From an uncultured Oscillospiraceae bacterium (GTDB lineage: Bacteria; Bacillota; Clostridia; Oscillospirales; Oscillospiraceae), in assembly GCA_900762005.1 (NCBI GenBank), contig CAAFEV010000090.1, forward strand, positions 1-8,540: a stretch of DNA of 8,540 bases. Reading direction: 5' to 3'. The position numbers and the translations under genes are program-made. The notes under the pieces were generated by a model that saw only the letters and a list, made by a program, of their open reading frames with translations, searched no databases and was not told where the DNA came from. This document shows positions 1-6,362 of this stretch, piece by piece. How positions within the stretch are numbered: position 1 is the first letter of the stretch; each line of letters starts with the position of its first letter.

Positions 1-39
1 AAGTAAAAAATCCTTGCAGGGCAACACACCGATTGTATG

Positions 40-75
40 AAAAACCGCCCCCCCGTGAAGGACAGGGGACGGTTT
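40..75 (-). terminator. Intrinsic terminator after valS
   Basis: Twelve bases past the valS stop codon the minus strand forms a hairpin. AAACCGUCCCC (75-65) pairs with GGGGGCGGUUU (52-42), including one G-U pair, around a 12-nt loop. The 3' arm runs into a U stretch (44-40), part of which is paired. Position, strong GC stem and U tract fit a rho-independent terminator ending the valS transcript. The 3' arm has seven G in a row, so the register can slip by one or two bases. The ACCGTCCCC-type arm also resembles a dispersed palindromic repeat, treated separately in the findings. Nothing recognisable lies in bases 1-39. Confidence 0.8.
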
Positions 76-86
76 CTTTCAAATGC

Positions 87-2726
87 TTATAGTTTTTTCA
101 TCCGCGCTTCGCTCTCGCTTAACTGCGCCAGCAGTGCAGCCAGTTTTTCCTCCTTGGCACGCTCTGCGGCAATCACCTGCTCGGGTGCCTTGGCGGTAAA
201 GCCCTCGTTATTCAGCTTTGCACGGACACCGCATAGCTGCTGCTCGGCCTTTTCCTTTTCCTTCGCAATCCGCGCAAGCTCCTTCTCCACATCGACAAGC
301 TGATTCATCGGCATATAGAGCGCGGCGTCGTGTGTGACGCACGATGCCATCTCCTCGTAACCGTCCGGCTCCTTGCCGGAGACAAAAACCGTATCAGCAT
401 AGGCAAGCCGCGTGATAAACGCCGCGCCGGAGGAAAAATCCGACTGCTTCTGCGTGACAATATAGAGCGTGCACTTCTTCGACGGCGGCACATTCATCTC
501 AGCGCGGCGATTGCGCACGGCGCGGATAGCGTTCATAATGCTCTCCATGGCGGTTTCCTCCGCATGAAAGGAGAGAGCCTCGTCATAGCGCGGCCACTGC
601 GCAACAATCAGAGCATCGCCCTCGTGGGGAATCGCCTGCCAGATTTCCTCGGTAATGAACGGCATGAACGGGTGCATCAGGCGCAGAATTTGGTCAAGAA
701 CATACAACAAAACCTGCTGCGCAACCAGCTTGCTTTCGGCGTCCTCACCGTACAGACGCGCCTTCGTCAGCTCAATATACCAGTCGCAATAGCTGTCCCA
801 GATAAAGTCATAGACCTTCTGAACGGCGACACCCAGCTCGTATTTGTCCAAATTCTCCGTCACATCCGCAATCAGCGTGTTGAGCTTGGACAAAATCCAT
901 TTGTCCGCCGTCTCCAGCTTTTCTGCGGCAGGCAGCTCGTTCTTCTCCACCGAGAGGTTCATCATGACGTAACGGCTGGCATTCCAAAGTTTATTGGCAA
1001 AGTTGCGCATTGCCTCGCAACGCTCGACATAGAAGCGCATATCGTTGCCGGGGGAATTCGCGGTAATCATATTCATGCGCAGTGCGTCCGAGCCGAAGCG
1101 GTCTATCATCTCCAGCGGGTCAATGCCGTTGCCGAGCGATTTGGACATCTTCCTGCCCTTGTCATCGCGGATTAAGCCGTGTATCAGCACCGTATGGAAG
1201 GGCGGCTTGCCCGTCTGCTTGCAGGCGGAAAATATCATTCTCGCAACCCAGAAGAAAATGATGTCATAACCGGTAACCAGAACATCCGTCGGATAGAAAT
1301 ACTTGAAGTCCTCCGCGTCTGAATCCGGCCAGCCCAAAATTTCAAACGGCCAGAGCGCAGAGGAGAACCATGTGTCAAGCACGTCCTCGTCGCGGGTAAT
1401 GTTCATGCTTCCGCATTTTTCGCAGCAGTCTGCATCTTCCCGGGAAACTGTGATGTGTCCGCAGTCGGCGCAGTACCACGCCGGAATCTGGTGCCCCCAC
1501 CAGAGTTGACGGGAGATGCACCAGTCGCGCACGTTCTCCATCCAGTTGGTGTAGATCTTTGTGAAACGGTCGGGAACAAACCTTGTTTCGCCCTCGTTGA
1601 CGGTACGCAGTGCCTCCTTCGCGAGCGGCTGCATCTTCACAAACCACTGCGCGGAGATAATCGGCTCAACATCACGGTGGCAGCGGTAGCAGGTGCCGAC
1701 ATTGTGGCTGTACGGCTCTACCTTTACCAGATAGCCGCCCGCCTCCAGGTCCGCGACGATTTGCTCCCTTGCCACATAGCGATCCATGCCCTGATATTTT
1801 CCGCCGAATTCGTTGACAACGCCCTTGTCGTCGAGCACGCGGATGACTTCCAAATTGTGGCGCAGTCCGACCTCAAAGTCGTTCGGGTCGTGCGCCGGGG
1901 TCATTTTCACGCAGCCGGTGCCGAATTCCATCTCGGCATAGTCGTCCGCTACCACGGGAATTTCCTTGTTGACTAACGGCAATATGACCTTTTTCCCAAC
2001 AATCGCCTTGTAGCGTTCGTCGTTCGGGTTGACGCAGACACCGCTGTCGCCGAGCATTGTCTCCGGGCGCGTCGTCGCGACAACGACCTCGCCGGTGCCG
2101 TCGGCAAAGGGATAGCGGATGTGCCACAGATGTCCCGGCTTATCCACATACTCAACCTCCGCGTCGGAAAGCGCGGTCACGCAATGCGGACACCAGTTGA
2201 TAATCCGGCTGCCCTTGTAAATCAAGCCCTGCTCGTACAGATTGACAAACACCTCACGCACGGCATCCGAACAGCCCTTGTCCATCGTAAAGCGGGCACG
2301 CTCCCAGTCACAGGAAGCACCCAGCTTTTTCTGCTGCTCGACAATGCGGTCGCCGTACTGCTGCTTCCAGCTCCAGACACGCTCCAGAAACTTCTCTCTG
2401 CCCAGGTCGTAGCGGGTCAGTCCCTCCTTGCGCAGTTCCTCCTCCACGCGGATTTGCGTGGCAATGCCCGCATGATCCACGCCCGGAACCCACAGCGCGG
2501 CATAGCCCTGCATCCGCTTGAAGCGGATCAGGACATCCTGCATGGCGTCATCCATAGCGTGCCCCATGTGCAGCTGCCCCGTGACATTGGGGGGCGGCAT
2601 CACAATCGTAAACGGTTTCTTGCTTTCATCACGCTCGGTATGGAAATAGCCGCCCTCCGACCAAAAACGGTAGAGGCGGTTTTCCACATCCGAGGGATCA
2701 TAGGTTTTCGGCAATTCTCTGGTCAT
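87..2726 (-). CDS. valS: Valyl-tRNA synthetase
   Basis: Cytoplasmic class Ia aminoacyl-tRNA synthetase that attaches valine to tRNA-Val using ATP and hydrolyses mischarged Thr-tRNA-Val in its CP1 editing domain. At 879 residues it has the usual full length. Visible landmarks: the HIGH-type signature HMGH at residues 53-56 after PPPNVTG; the editing-domain motif TTRPETMLGD from residue 218; cysteine pairs C346/C349 and C419/C422 with C435/C438, which look like zinc-ribbon sites; the KMSKS loop at 526-530; an anticodon-binding helical domain (roughly 610-760); and a charged C-terminal coiled coil (about 810-879), the tRNA-binding arm typical of ValRS. The ATG start has an AAGGAGA ribosome binding site (2733-2739) six bases upstream. 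The gene sits alone behind its own promoter and T-box leader and is followed by a terminator, so it is probably a single-gene transcript with possible read-through from pgm. No missing motif or frameshift is seen. Confidence 0.98.
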   Translation of the reverse strand: MTRELPKTYDPSDVENRLYRFWSEGGYFHTERDESKKPFTIVMPPPNVTGQLHMGHAMDDAMQDVLIRFKRMQGYAALWVPGVDHAGIATQIRVEEELRKEGLTRYDLGREKFLERVWSWKQQYGDRIVEQQKKLGASCDWERARFTMDKGCSDAVREVFVNLYEQGLIYKGSRIINWCPHCVTALSDAEVEYVDKPGHLWHIRYPFADGTGEVVVATTRPETMLGDSGVCVNPNDERYKAIVGKKVILPLVNKEIPVVADDYAEMEFGTGCVKMTPAHDPNDFEVGLRHNLEVIRVLDDKGVVNEFGGKYQGMDRYVAREQIVADLEAGGYLVKVEPYSHNVGTCYRCHRDVEPIISAQWFVKMQPLAKEALRTVNEGETRFVPDRFTKIYTNWMENVRDWCISRQLWWGHQIPAWYCADCGHITVSREDADCCEKCGSMNITRDEDVLDTWFSSALWPFEILGWPDSDAEDFKYFYPTDVLVTGYDIIFFWVARMIFSACKQTGKPPFHTVLIHGLIRDDKGRKMSKSLGNGIDPLEMIDRFGSDALRMNMITANSPGNDMRFYVERCEAMRNFANKLWNASRYVMMNLSVEKNELPAAEKLETADKWILSKLNTLIADVTENLDKYELGVAVQKVYDFIWDSYCDWYIELTKARLYGEDAESKLVAQQVLLYVLDQILRLMHPFMPFITEEIWQAIPHEGDALIVAQWPRYDEALSFHAEETAMESIMNAIRAVRNRRAEMNVPPSKKCTLYIVTQKQSDFSSGAAFITRLAYADTVFVSGKEPDGYEEMASCVTHDAALYMPMNQLVDVEKELARIAKEKEKAEQQLCGVRAKLNNEGFTAKAPEQVIAAERAKEEKLAALLAQLSESEARMKKL

Positions 2727-2744
2727 AGTGTCTCTCCTTCACAT

Positions 2745-2777
2745 AAAAAATCGCCCGGAACTTTCGTTCAGGGCGAT
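2745..2777 (-). terminator. T-box-controlled terminator
   Basis: On the minus strand AUCGCCC (2777-2771) pairs with GGGCGAU (2756-2750). Above one U/C mismatch, GAAC pairs with GUUC, closed by a GAAA tetraloop. Six U follow (2750-2745). The 5' strand contains the CGCCCUGAA needed by the antiterminator, so the two folds are mutually exclusive. It ends five bases before the valS ribosome binding site, so termination prevents valS transcription. Confidence 0.95.
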
Positions 2778-2980
2778 AAAATGAACCGCGGTACCACCTG
2801 AATTCCCTAAATAGGGCACTCAATTCTCGATAACGGGAGAACCCGTGCGGGCTTACTGAGCGTTCAGCCCGCGCACTCAAAAGCGACCTTTCGTCCGTCC
2901 TTGCGGGAGCTTTCACCGGCCGTTCCCTCTCTAAAGCAATGGATGCGGAGTACTTCTCTTTCTCCTTGTGTTTTCAATAT
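2745..2980 (-). ncRNA. Valine T-box riboswitch (valS leader)
   Basis: Untranslated leader that binds tRNA-Val and lets transcription enter valS when the tRNA is uncharged. It fills the pgm-valS gap. Stem I contains AGUA (2954-2951), AGAGAG, the distal GGUGAAAG loop (2917-2910), and on the 3' side ACGAAAG followed by specifier GUC (2887-2885) and a purine. A stem II-like hairpin pairs GCGGGCU with AGCCCGC. The conserved T-box block AGGUGGUACCGCGG is at 2799-2786. In the antiterminator UUCAGG (2802-2797) pairs with CCUGAA (2772-2767), and GCG (2789-2787) pairs with CGC (2775-2773). These flank the bulge UGGUACC, whose UGGU matches a tRNA ACCA end. The competing terminator shares the 3' strand. 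Specifier, bulge and downstream gene agree. The 5' end near 2980 is inferred from the promoter. Confidence 0.96.
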
Positions 2981-2986
2981 GCTGCA

Positions 2987-3015
2987 ATCATAGCGGATAA
3001 AACCGGCTTTGTCAA
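2987..3015 (-). promoter_or_regulatory. Sigma-A promoter of the valS T-box leader
   Basis: A perfect -35 box TTGACA (3015-3010) is separated by exactly 17 bases from a -10 box TATGAT (2992-2987), one mismatch from consensus. Transcription would start near A2980, giving a leader of about 254 nt to the valS start codon. The promoter begins 20 bases past the pgm stop codon. There is no terminator between pgm and this promoter, so pgm transcripts may also read into the leader and be subject to the T-box. Confidence 0.9.
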
Positions 3016-3035
3016 GCGAAACTTCATAATCTCTT

Positions 3036-4742
3036 TTAGGCGATGGAGTATTTTTCGCCGATTTCCGCCGCAAGTGCCGCCAGAAGTCTGTTCGCCGCGG
3101 CAATGTCACGGTCAACCGCCGTGAAATAGAGCTTGATTTTCGGCTCCGTGCCGGACGGGCGTACAATTACACTCCCCCGAGTCCCCAGCGAAAGTGCAAT
3201 GACGTTGGATTTCGGCAGCTCTACCGCCGTCTGCGCGCCGCCGGGTAGCTCGGTATGCAGACGGGTCTGATAATCCGTGCAGCCTGTCACCGCAATACCG
3301 CACAGGGCTGTCGGGATATTTCTGCGGAGATTTGCCATAAACCGTGCGGAAAGCTCCATCGCGTTCGGCCCCTTCAGCTCCAGACTGATGACCTTTGCAG
3401 CGTGGTAGCCGAATTCTCCGTACAGCGCGTCCATTTTCTGCGACAGGCTCATGCCCTCGCGCTTGAGCTTGGCTGCCAAGTCGCAGGTCAGCATGGAGGC
3501 GATGACCGCGTCCTTGTCGCGGGCATAGGTGCCCTTGAGATAACCGCAGCTTTCCTCGAAGCCGAAAACAAAGCGTTGCGCCTGACCCGCTTGCTCCAGC
3601 GCGAGAATTTCGCCGCCAATATACTTGAAGCCCGTCAGCACTGCTTTCATCTTCACACCGTACTTTTCGGCAATGCGGTCGGCAAGCGGCGAGGAAACAA
3701 TGCTGCGCACGGCGACCGGCTGCTGCGGCAGGGTGCCGTTTGCCTTCATCTCGCCGAGAATATAGTCCAGCAGCAGACAGCCCAGCTCGTTGCCGCTCAG
3801 TTTGCGGAAGCCGTCCCCCTCCGGCACGGCAACCGCCACGCGGTCACAGTCCGGGTCGGTGCCGAGAATCAGGTCGGGATGGCTGATGCGGGCAAGCTTG
3901 TAGCTTTCGTTCAGCGCAGCATCCGTCTCGGGGTTCGGGTATTCACAGGTTCTGAAATCGCCGTCGGGCTGCTCCTGTACCTTCACGATTTCCACATTCA
4001 CGCCGATTCTGCCCAGAACCTCGCGCACCGGCTTGTTGCCCGTGCCACACAGCGGCGTATAGAGCAGCTGCAGGTTATCCGACGGCGTTTTTGCAATGCG
4101 CTCTGCAAGCACAGTCTGATAGTACTGCTCCCACAACTCCGGCGCGATATAGCAGACGCTTTCGCAGGCAAGGCATTCGTCAAATGTCCTGTCTGCCGGA
4201 AGGAAGTACGCGATTGCCGCGATTTGTTCAGAGACAATTCCGGCAGGCTCGTCCGTCATCTGACAGCCGTCGGGACCGTAGCATTTGATTCCGTTGTAAA
4301 CACCGGCGTTATGACTGGCAGAGACGACAATTCCGCAGCCGCAGCCGAGCTGACGAACCGCAAAGGAAAGCATCGGCGTGGGCGCAAGCTCGTGATAGAC
4401 AAAGACCCTGATGCCGCGTTCGGCAAGCGCGACGGCGCAAAGCTCCGCATAGTGCCGCGAATTGTGGCGCGAATCATAGCCGATGGCACATCGCTGCGGC
4501 AGCGCGGTTGCACTGAGCCATGCAGCGAGCCCCTGCGCCGTGCGGCGCACGGTAAAGTCGTTCAGGCAGTTCGTGCCGAGATCCATAATGCCGCGAATAC
4601 CGGCGGTGCCGAATTGCAGCTCGGCACCGAAGGTAAACTTTTTTTCCGTGGCATCCGCGCCGATTTCCGCAAGTCTTTTCTGCTGCGCGGCGTTTAAGGG
4701 CGCGTTTTTCCGCCAGTCAAGATAGCGATCATTTTCATTCAT
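3036..4742 (-). CDS. pgcA: Phosphoglucomutase (alpha-D-phosphohexomutase, PgcA type)
   Basis: Cytoplasmic enzyme that interconverts glucose-1-phosphate and glucose-6-phosphate through a phosphoserine and a bisphosphate intermediate, linking glycolysis to glycogen, UDP-glucose and envelope sugars. Its 568 residues and motif order match Firmicutes PgcA: FGTAGIRG (44-51), GYDSRHNS (88-95), active-site SASHNAGVYNGIK with catalytic Ser143, Mg-binding DPDCDR (296-301), sugar-binding GFEES (394-398), and the phosphate loop RPSGTEP (528-534). The usual TASHNP is SASHNA here, and DADR is DCDR; both look tolerable. Phosphomannomutase activity cannot be excluded from sequence, but GFEES and the length favour PGM. 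The ATG has a strong AAAGGAGA site (4758-4751) eight bases upstream. That site lies two bases past the U tract of a terminator-like hairpin, with no clear promoter between, so expression probably depends on read-through or a promoter inside the upstream gene. Confidence 0.92.
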   Translation of the reverse strand: MNENDRYLDWRKNAPLNAAQQKRLAEIGADATEKKFTFGAELQFGTAGIRGIMDLGTNCLNDFTVRRTAQGLAAWLSATALPQRCAIGYDSRHNSRHYAELCAVALAERGIRVFVYHELAPTPMLSFAVRQLGCGCGIVVSASHNAGVYNGIKCYGPDGCQMTDEPAGIVSEQIAAIAYFLPADRTFDECLACESVCYIAPELWEQYYQTVLAERIAKTPSDNLQLLYTPLCGTGNKPVREVLGRIGVNVEIVKVQEQPDGDFRTCEYPNPETDAALNESYKLARISHPDLILGTDPDCDRVAVAVPEGDGFRKLSGNELGCLLLDYILGEMKANGTLPQQPVAVRSIVSSPLADRIAEKYGVKMKAVLTGFKYIGGEILALEQAGQAQRFVFGFEESCGYLKGTYARDKDAVIASMLTCDLAAKLKREGMSLSQKMDALYGEFGYHAAKVISLELKGPNAMELSARFMANLRRNIPTALCGIAVTGCTDYQTRLHTELPGGAQTAVELPKSNVIALSLGTRGSVIVRPSGTEPKIKLYFTAVDRDIAAANRLLAALAAEIGEKYSIA

Positions 4743-4759
4743 TACAAAGCTCTCCTTTC

Positions 4760-4793
4760 AAAAAACAGGTCAATTCGTAAGAGAATTGACCTG
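4760..4793 (-). terminator. Perfect 11-bp intrinsic terminator/attenuator before pgm
   Basis: On the minus strand CAGGUCAAUUC (4793-4783) pairs without mismatch with GAAUUGACCUG (4776-4766) around the 6-nt loop UCUUAC, followed directly by six U (4765-4760). This is a textbook rho-independent terminator for the operon ending in the coiled-coil gene, whose stop is 14 bases upstream. The plus-strand sense has no comparable U tract, so it is one-directional. It ends only two bases before the pgm ribosome binding site, so it could equally act as a partial attenuator inside a longer operon. Confidence 0.92.
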
Positions 4794-4807
4794 CTTTAAT
4801 TTCTGAG

Positions 4808-5308
4808 TTAAACGTCTTCAATGATGGCAGACGTGTTGCGTGTCTGCGGGCTGACCAGAGCGCGGAACTTCGAGCGCGAATCGCGCACCTCGCCGAGAGC
4901 CTGCGCTACCGCTTCTTCCGTCTGGCGCAGGGATTCATCGACAAAGTCGTTGGTGACCTGCTTAAGCTCTTTAATCTTTTCCTGCGCGGCGCGTACCATT
5001 TCGTTCGCCTGCGACTTGGCTTCCTGATAGATTGCCTCCTGCGCGACCAACTGGCGTGCCTGTGCCTGCGCATTTTTCAAAATACCCTCTGCCTCGCGCT
5101 TTGCGCTGGTAATCAGCTCGCTGCGGGAGTCTACAATCGTCTTTGCCTGCTTGAGCTCGCCGGGAAGATGGTTGGAAATCTCATCGAGCAAATCCAACAT
5201 ACGCTCACGGTCCATTGCGCACGCGCCGTTTTTAAAGGGAACGCTTTTGGCATCCTGCACCATTTCATACAAGGTGCCGAGTAATTCTTCAATCCCACGC
5301 TCGTTCAT
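4808..5308 (-). CDS. Coiled-coil protein of unknown function, coaD-linked
   Basis: A 166-residue, highly charged, almost wholly helical protein with no signal peptide or membrane segment. It has a short N-terminal helix, a conserved-looking segment at residues 22-59 (SVPFKNG, then MDRERMLDLLDEI and LPGELKQA), a long Ala/Glu/Lys/Gln-rich heptad-like stretch (about 54-140), and a polar tail ending AIIEDV. Proteins of this kind next to coaD in Clostridia are, as I recall, often labelled ATPase, V-type ATPase subunit H-like or ATP synthase b-like because of the coiled coil; there is no nucleotide-binding motif here, so such labels are unsupported. A DivIVA-like or scaffold role is possible but unproven. 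The ATG overlaps the coaD stop as ATGA, with GGAGG (5320-5316) seven bases upstream inside coaD, so it is translationally coupled. A strong terminator follows it. Confidence 0.85.
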   Translation of the reverse strand: MNERGIEELLGTLYEMVQDAKSVPFKNGACAMDRERMLDLLDEISNHLPGELKQAKTIVDSRSELITSAKREAEGILKNAQAQARQLVAQEAIYQEAKSQANEMVRAAQEKIKELKQVTNDFVDESLRQTEEAVAQALGEVRDSRSKFRALVSPQTRNTSAIIEDV

Positions 5309-5811
5309 CTGTTTGCCTCCTTATTATTACCGGTATTTCTAATTCTGTTGGAAATCTCTTCCAATATTTCGGACGGGAGAAAATCGCTTAAATCCGCACC
5401 GTAATAGCCCATCTCCTTGACCGCGCTGGAGCTTAAATACATGAATTGATGCTCGGCGGTCAGAAACAGAGAGTCTAGCTGCGGGTTCAGCTTGCGGTTA
5501 ATCATCGCCATCTGGAATTCTTTTTCAAAATCCGAGCCGGCGCGGAGCCCCTTTACCACCGTGCAGCAGCCGTGCGTTTTCGCAAATTCCGCCAAAAGTC
5601 CGTTGTGACCTTCCACCGTCACGTTCTGCAGACCCGCGGTGACGCGCCGCAGATGCGCCTGACGTTCCTCCAGAGAAAAAAGCGGGTGCTTCTCGCGGTT
5701 GCACATCACGCAGACAATGACCTTGTCAAACAGACCGGCCGCGCGTTGAATGATATTTAAATGCCCCAGGGTTACCGGGTCAAAGCTGCCCGGGTAGACG
5801 GCAATTTTCAT
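5305..5811 (-). CDS. coaD: Phosphopantetheine adenylyltransferase
   Basis: Penultimate step of coenzyme A synthesis: transfers AMP from ATP to 4'-phosphopantetheine to give dephospho-CoA and pyrophosphate, in the cytoplasm, as a hexamer in known relatives. At 168 residues it has the normal length. It shows GSFDPVTLGH near the N terminus (residues 8-17) with the nucleotidyltransferase TxGH motif at 14-17, VKGLRAGSDFE with Arg90 in the substrate-binding stretch (86-96), and SSSAVKE (127-133), the bacterial CoaD form of the second ATP-binding signature. The ATG overlaps the rsmD stop by four bases (ATGA), with AAAGGA (5824-5819) seven bases upstream within rsmD. The rsmD-coaD pairing is very common in Firmicutes and supports both assignments. 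The 3' end overlaps the next gene in the same ATGA manner. Confidence 0.98.
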   Translation of the reverse strand: MKIAVYPGSFDPVTLGHLNIIQRAAGLFDKVIVCVMCNREKHPLFSLEERQAHLRRVTAGLQNVTVEGHNGLLAEFAKTHGCCTVVKGLRAGSDFEKEFQMAMINRKLNPQLDSLFLTAEHQFMYLSSSAVKEMGYYGADLSDFLPSEILEEISNRIRNTGNNKEANR

Positions 5812-6359
5812 TGGGCATTCCTTTCTGCGCGAAACAGCGTGATTACGGTTTTTCCGTAACGGTAGTCCTTGGAGCGGATAAGGCCGGGAAAATCGGCCAT
5901 AAGGGACTTTTCAACGGGGCGTTCTGTGATAATTATACCACCTTCCGTCAAAATGTCAATTTCCGAGATGCGTTTTACTGCATTTTCTAAATATTTTTCT
6001 ATATAAGGCGGGTCTAAAAATATCATGCGGAAGCGGGTTCGGCAGGAATTGAGGTAGCTTAGATAGTCCATGCGCACCGTCTGCGCCTTGTCCTCTAAAT
6101 GGGTACGGCGGAGGTTTTCCCGAACAACACTTAAGGCGTCGGCACGCGCATCAACAAAAACCGCGCTTGACGCGCCTCTGCTTAGGGCTTCAATGCCGAG
6201 CTGACCGGAGCCTGCAAACAAATCCAGCACATTTCCGGCAATATCATATTGCAGAATATTGAATACCGCCTGCTTGACCTTGTCCGCCGTGGGGCGCGTC
6301 AGCATCCCCTCGGGGGCTTTCAGCTTTGTGCCGCCTGCACTTCCGGTAATAACCTGCAT
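5808..6359 (-). CDS. rsmD: 16S rRNA (guanine-966-N2)-methyltransferase
   Basis: SAM-dependent methyltransferase that modifies the 2-amino group of G966 (E. coli numbering) in 16S rRNA of the assembling small subunit. The 183-residue protein has the family N terminus ITGSAGGTKL, then TRPTADKVKQAVFNIL (21-36), SAM-binding motif I VLDLFAGSG (44-52), an acidic residue ending motif II in VFVDAR (about 67-72), and the catalytic DPPY (116-119). It starts three bases past the uvrC stop, with AGGAG (6370-6366) six bases upstream, inside the end of uvrC. It overlaps coaD by four bases. The protein looks complete. Another N2-guanine or rRNA methyltransferase of the same fold is conceivable, but motif spacing and the coaD neighbour favour RsmD. 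Confidence 0.97.
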   Translation of the reverse strand: MQVITGSAGGTKLKAPEGMLTRPTADKVKQAVFNILQYDIAGNVLDLFAGSGQLGIEALSRGASSAVFVDARADALSVVRENLRRTHLEDKAQTVRMDYLSYLNSCRTRFRMIFLDPPYIEKYLENAVKRISEIDILTEGGIIITERPVEKSLMADFPGLIRSKDYRYGKTVITLFRAERNAQ

Positions 6360-6362
6360 CGT

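Noticed and set aside
1..31. Weak minus-strand hairpin TTGC-CCT-GCAA followed by GGA and six T
   Set aside because: The stem is only four base pairs, too weak for a terminator, and no gene needs it after the stronger hairpin at 40-75. It could be chance.
330..1175. Plus-strand open frame of 281 codons antisense to valS
   Set aside because: It is a shadow of the valS anticodon-binding and catalytic regions, has no family motif, and no promoter or terminator supports it.
2121..2801. Plus-strand open frame running from valS across the T-box terminator
   Set aside because: It crosses a clearly functional structured leader on the other strand, and its translation has no recognisable motif.
3255..4697. 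Long plus-strand open frame of 480 codons antisense to pgm
   Set aside because: The minus strand of the same region encodes a complete phosphoglucomutase with all catalytic motifs. The antisense frame shows no recognisable domain, is rich in Arg/His/Ala as expected from codon bias in a GC-rich gene, and has no good ribosome binding site.
4793..4825. Possible promoter TTGAAG-17-TAAAGC upstream of the pgm terminator
   Set aside because: The -10 element matches only three of six consensus bases and no extended -10 is present. It is too weak to annotate, though some promoter may exist further upstream in the coiled-coil gene.
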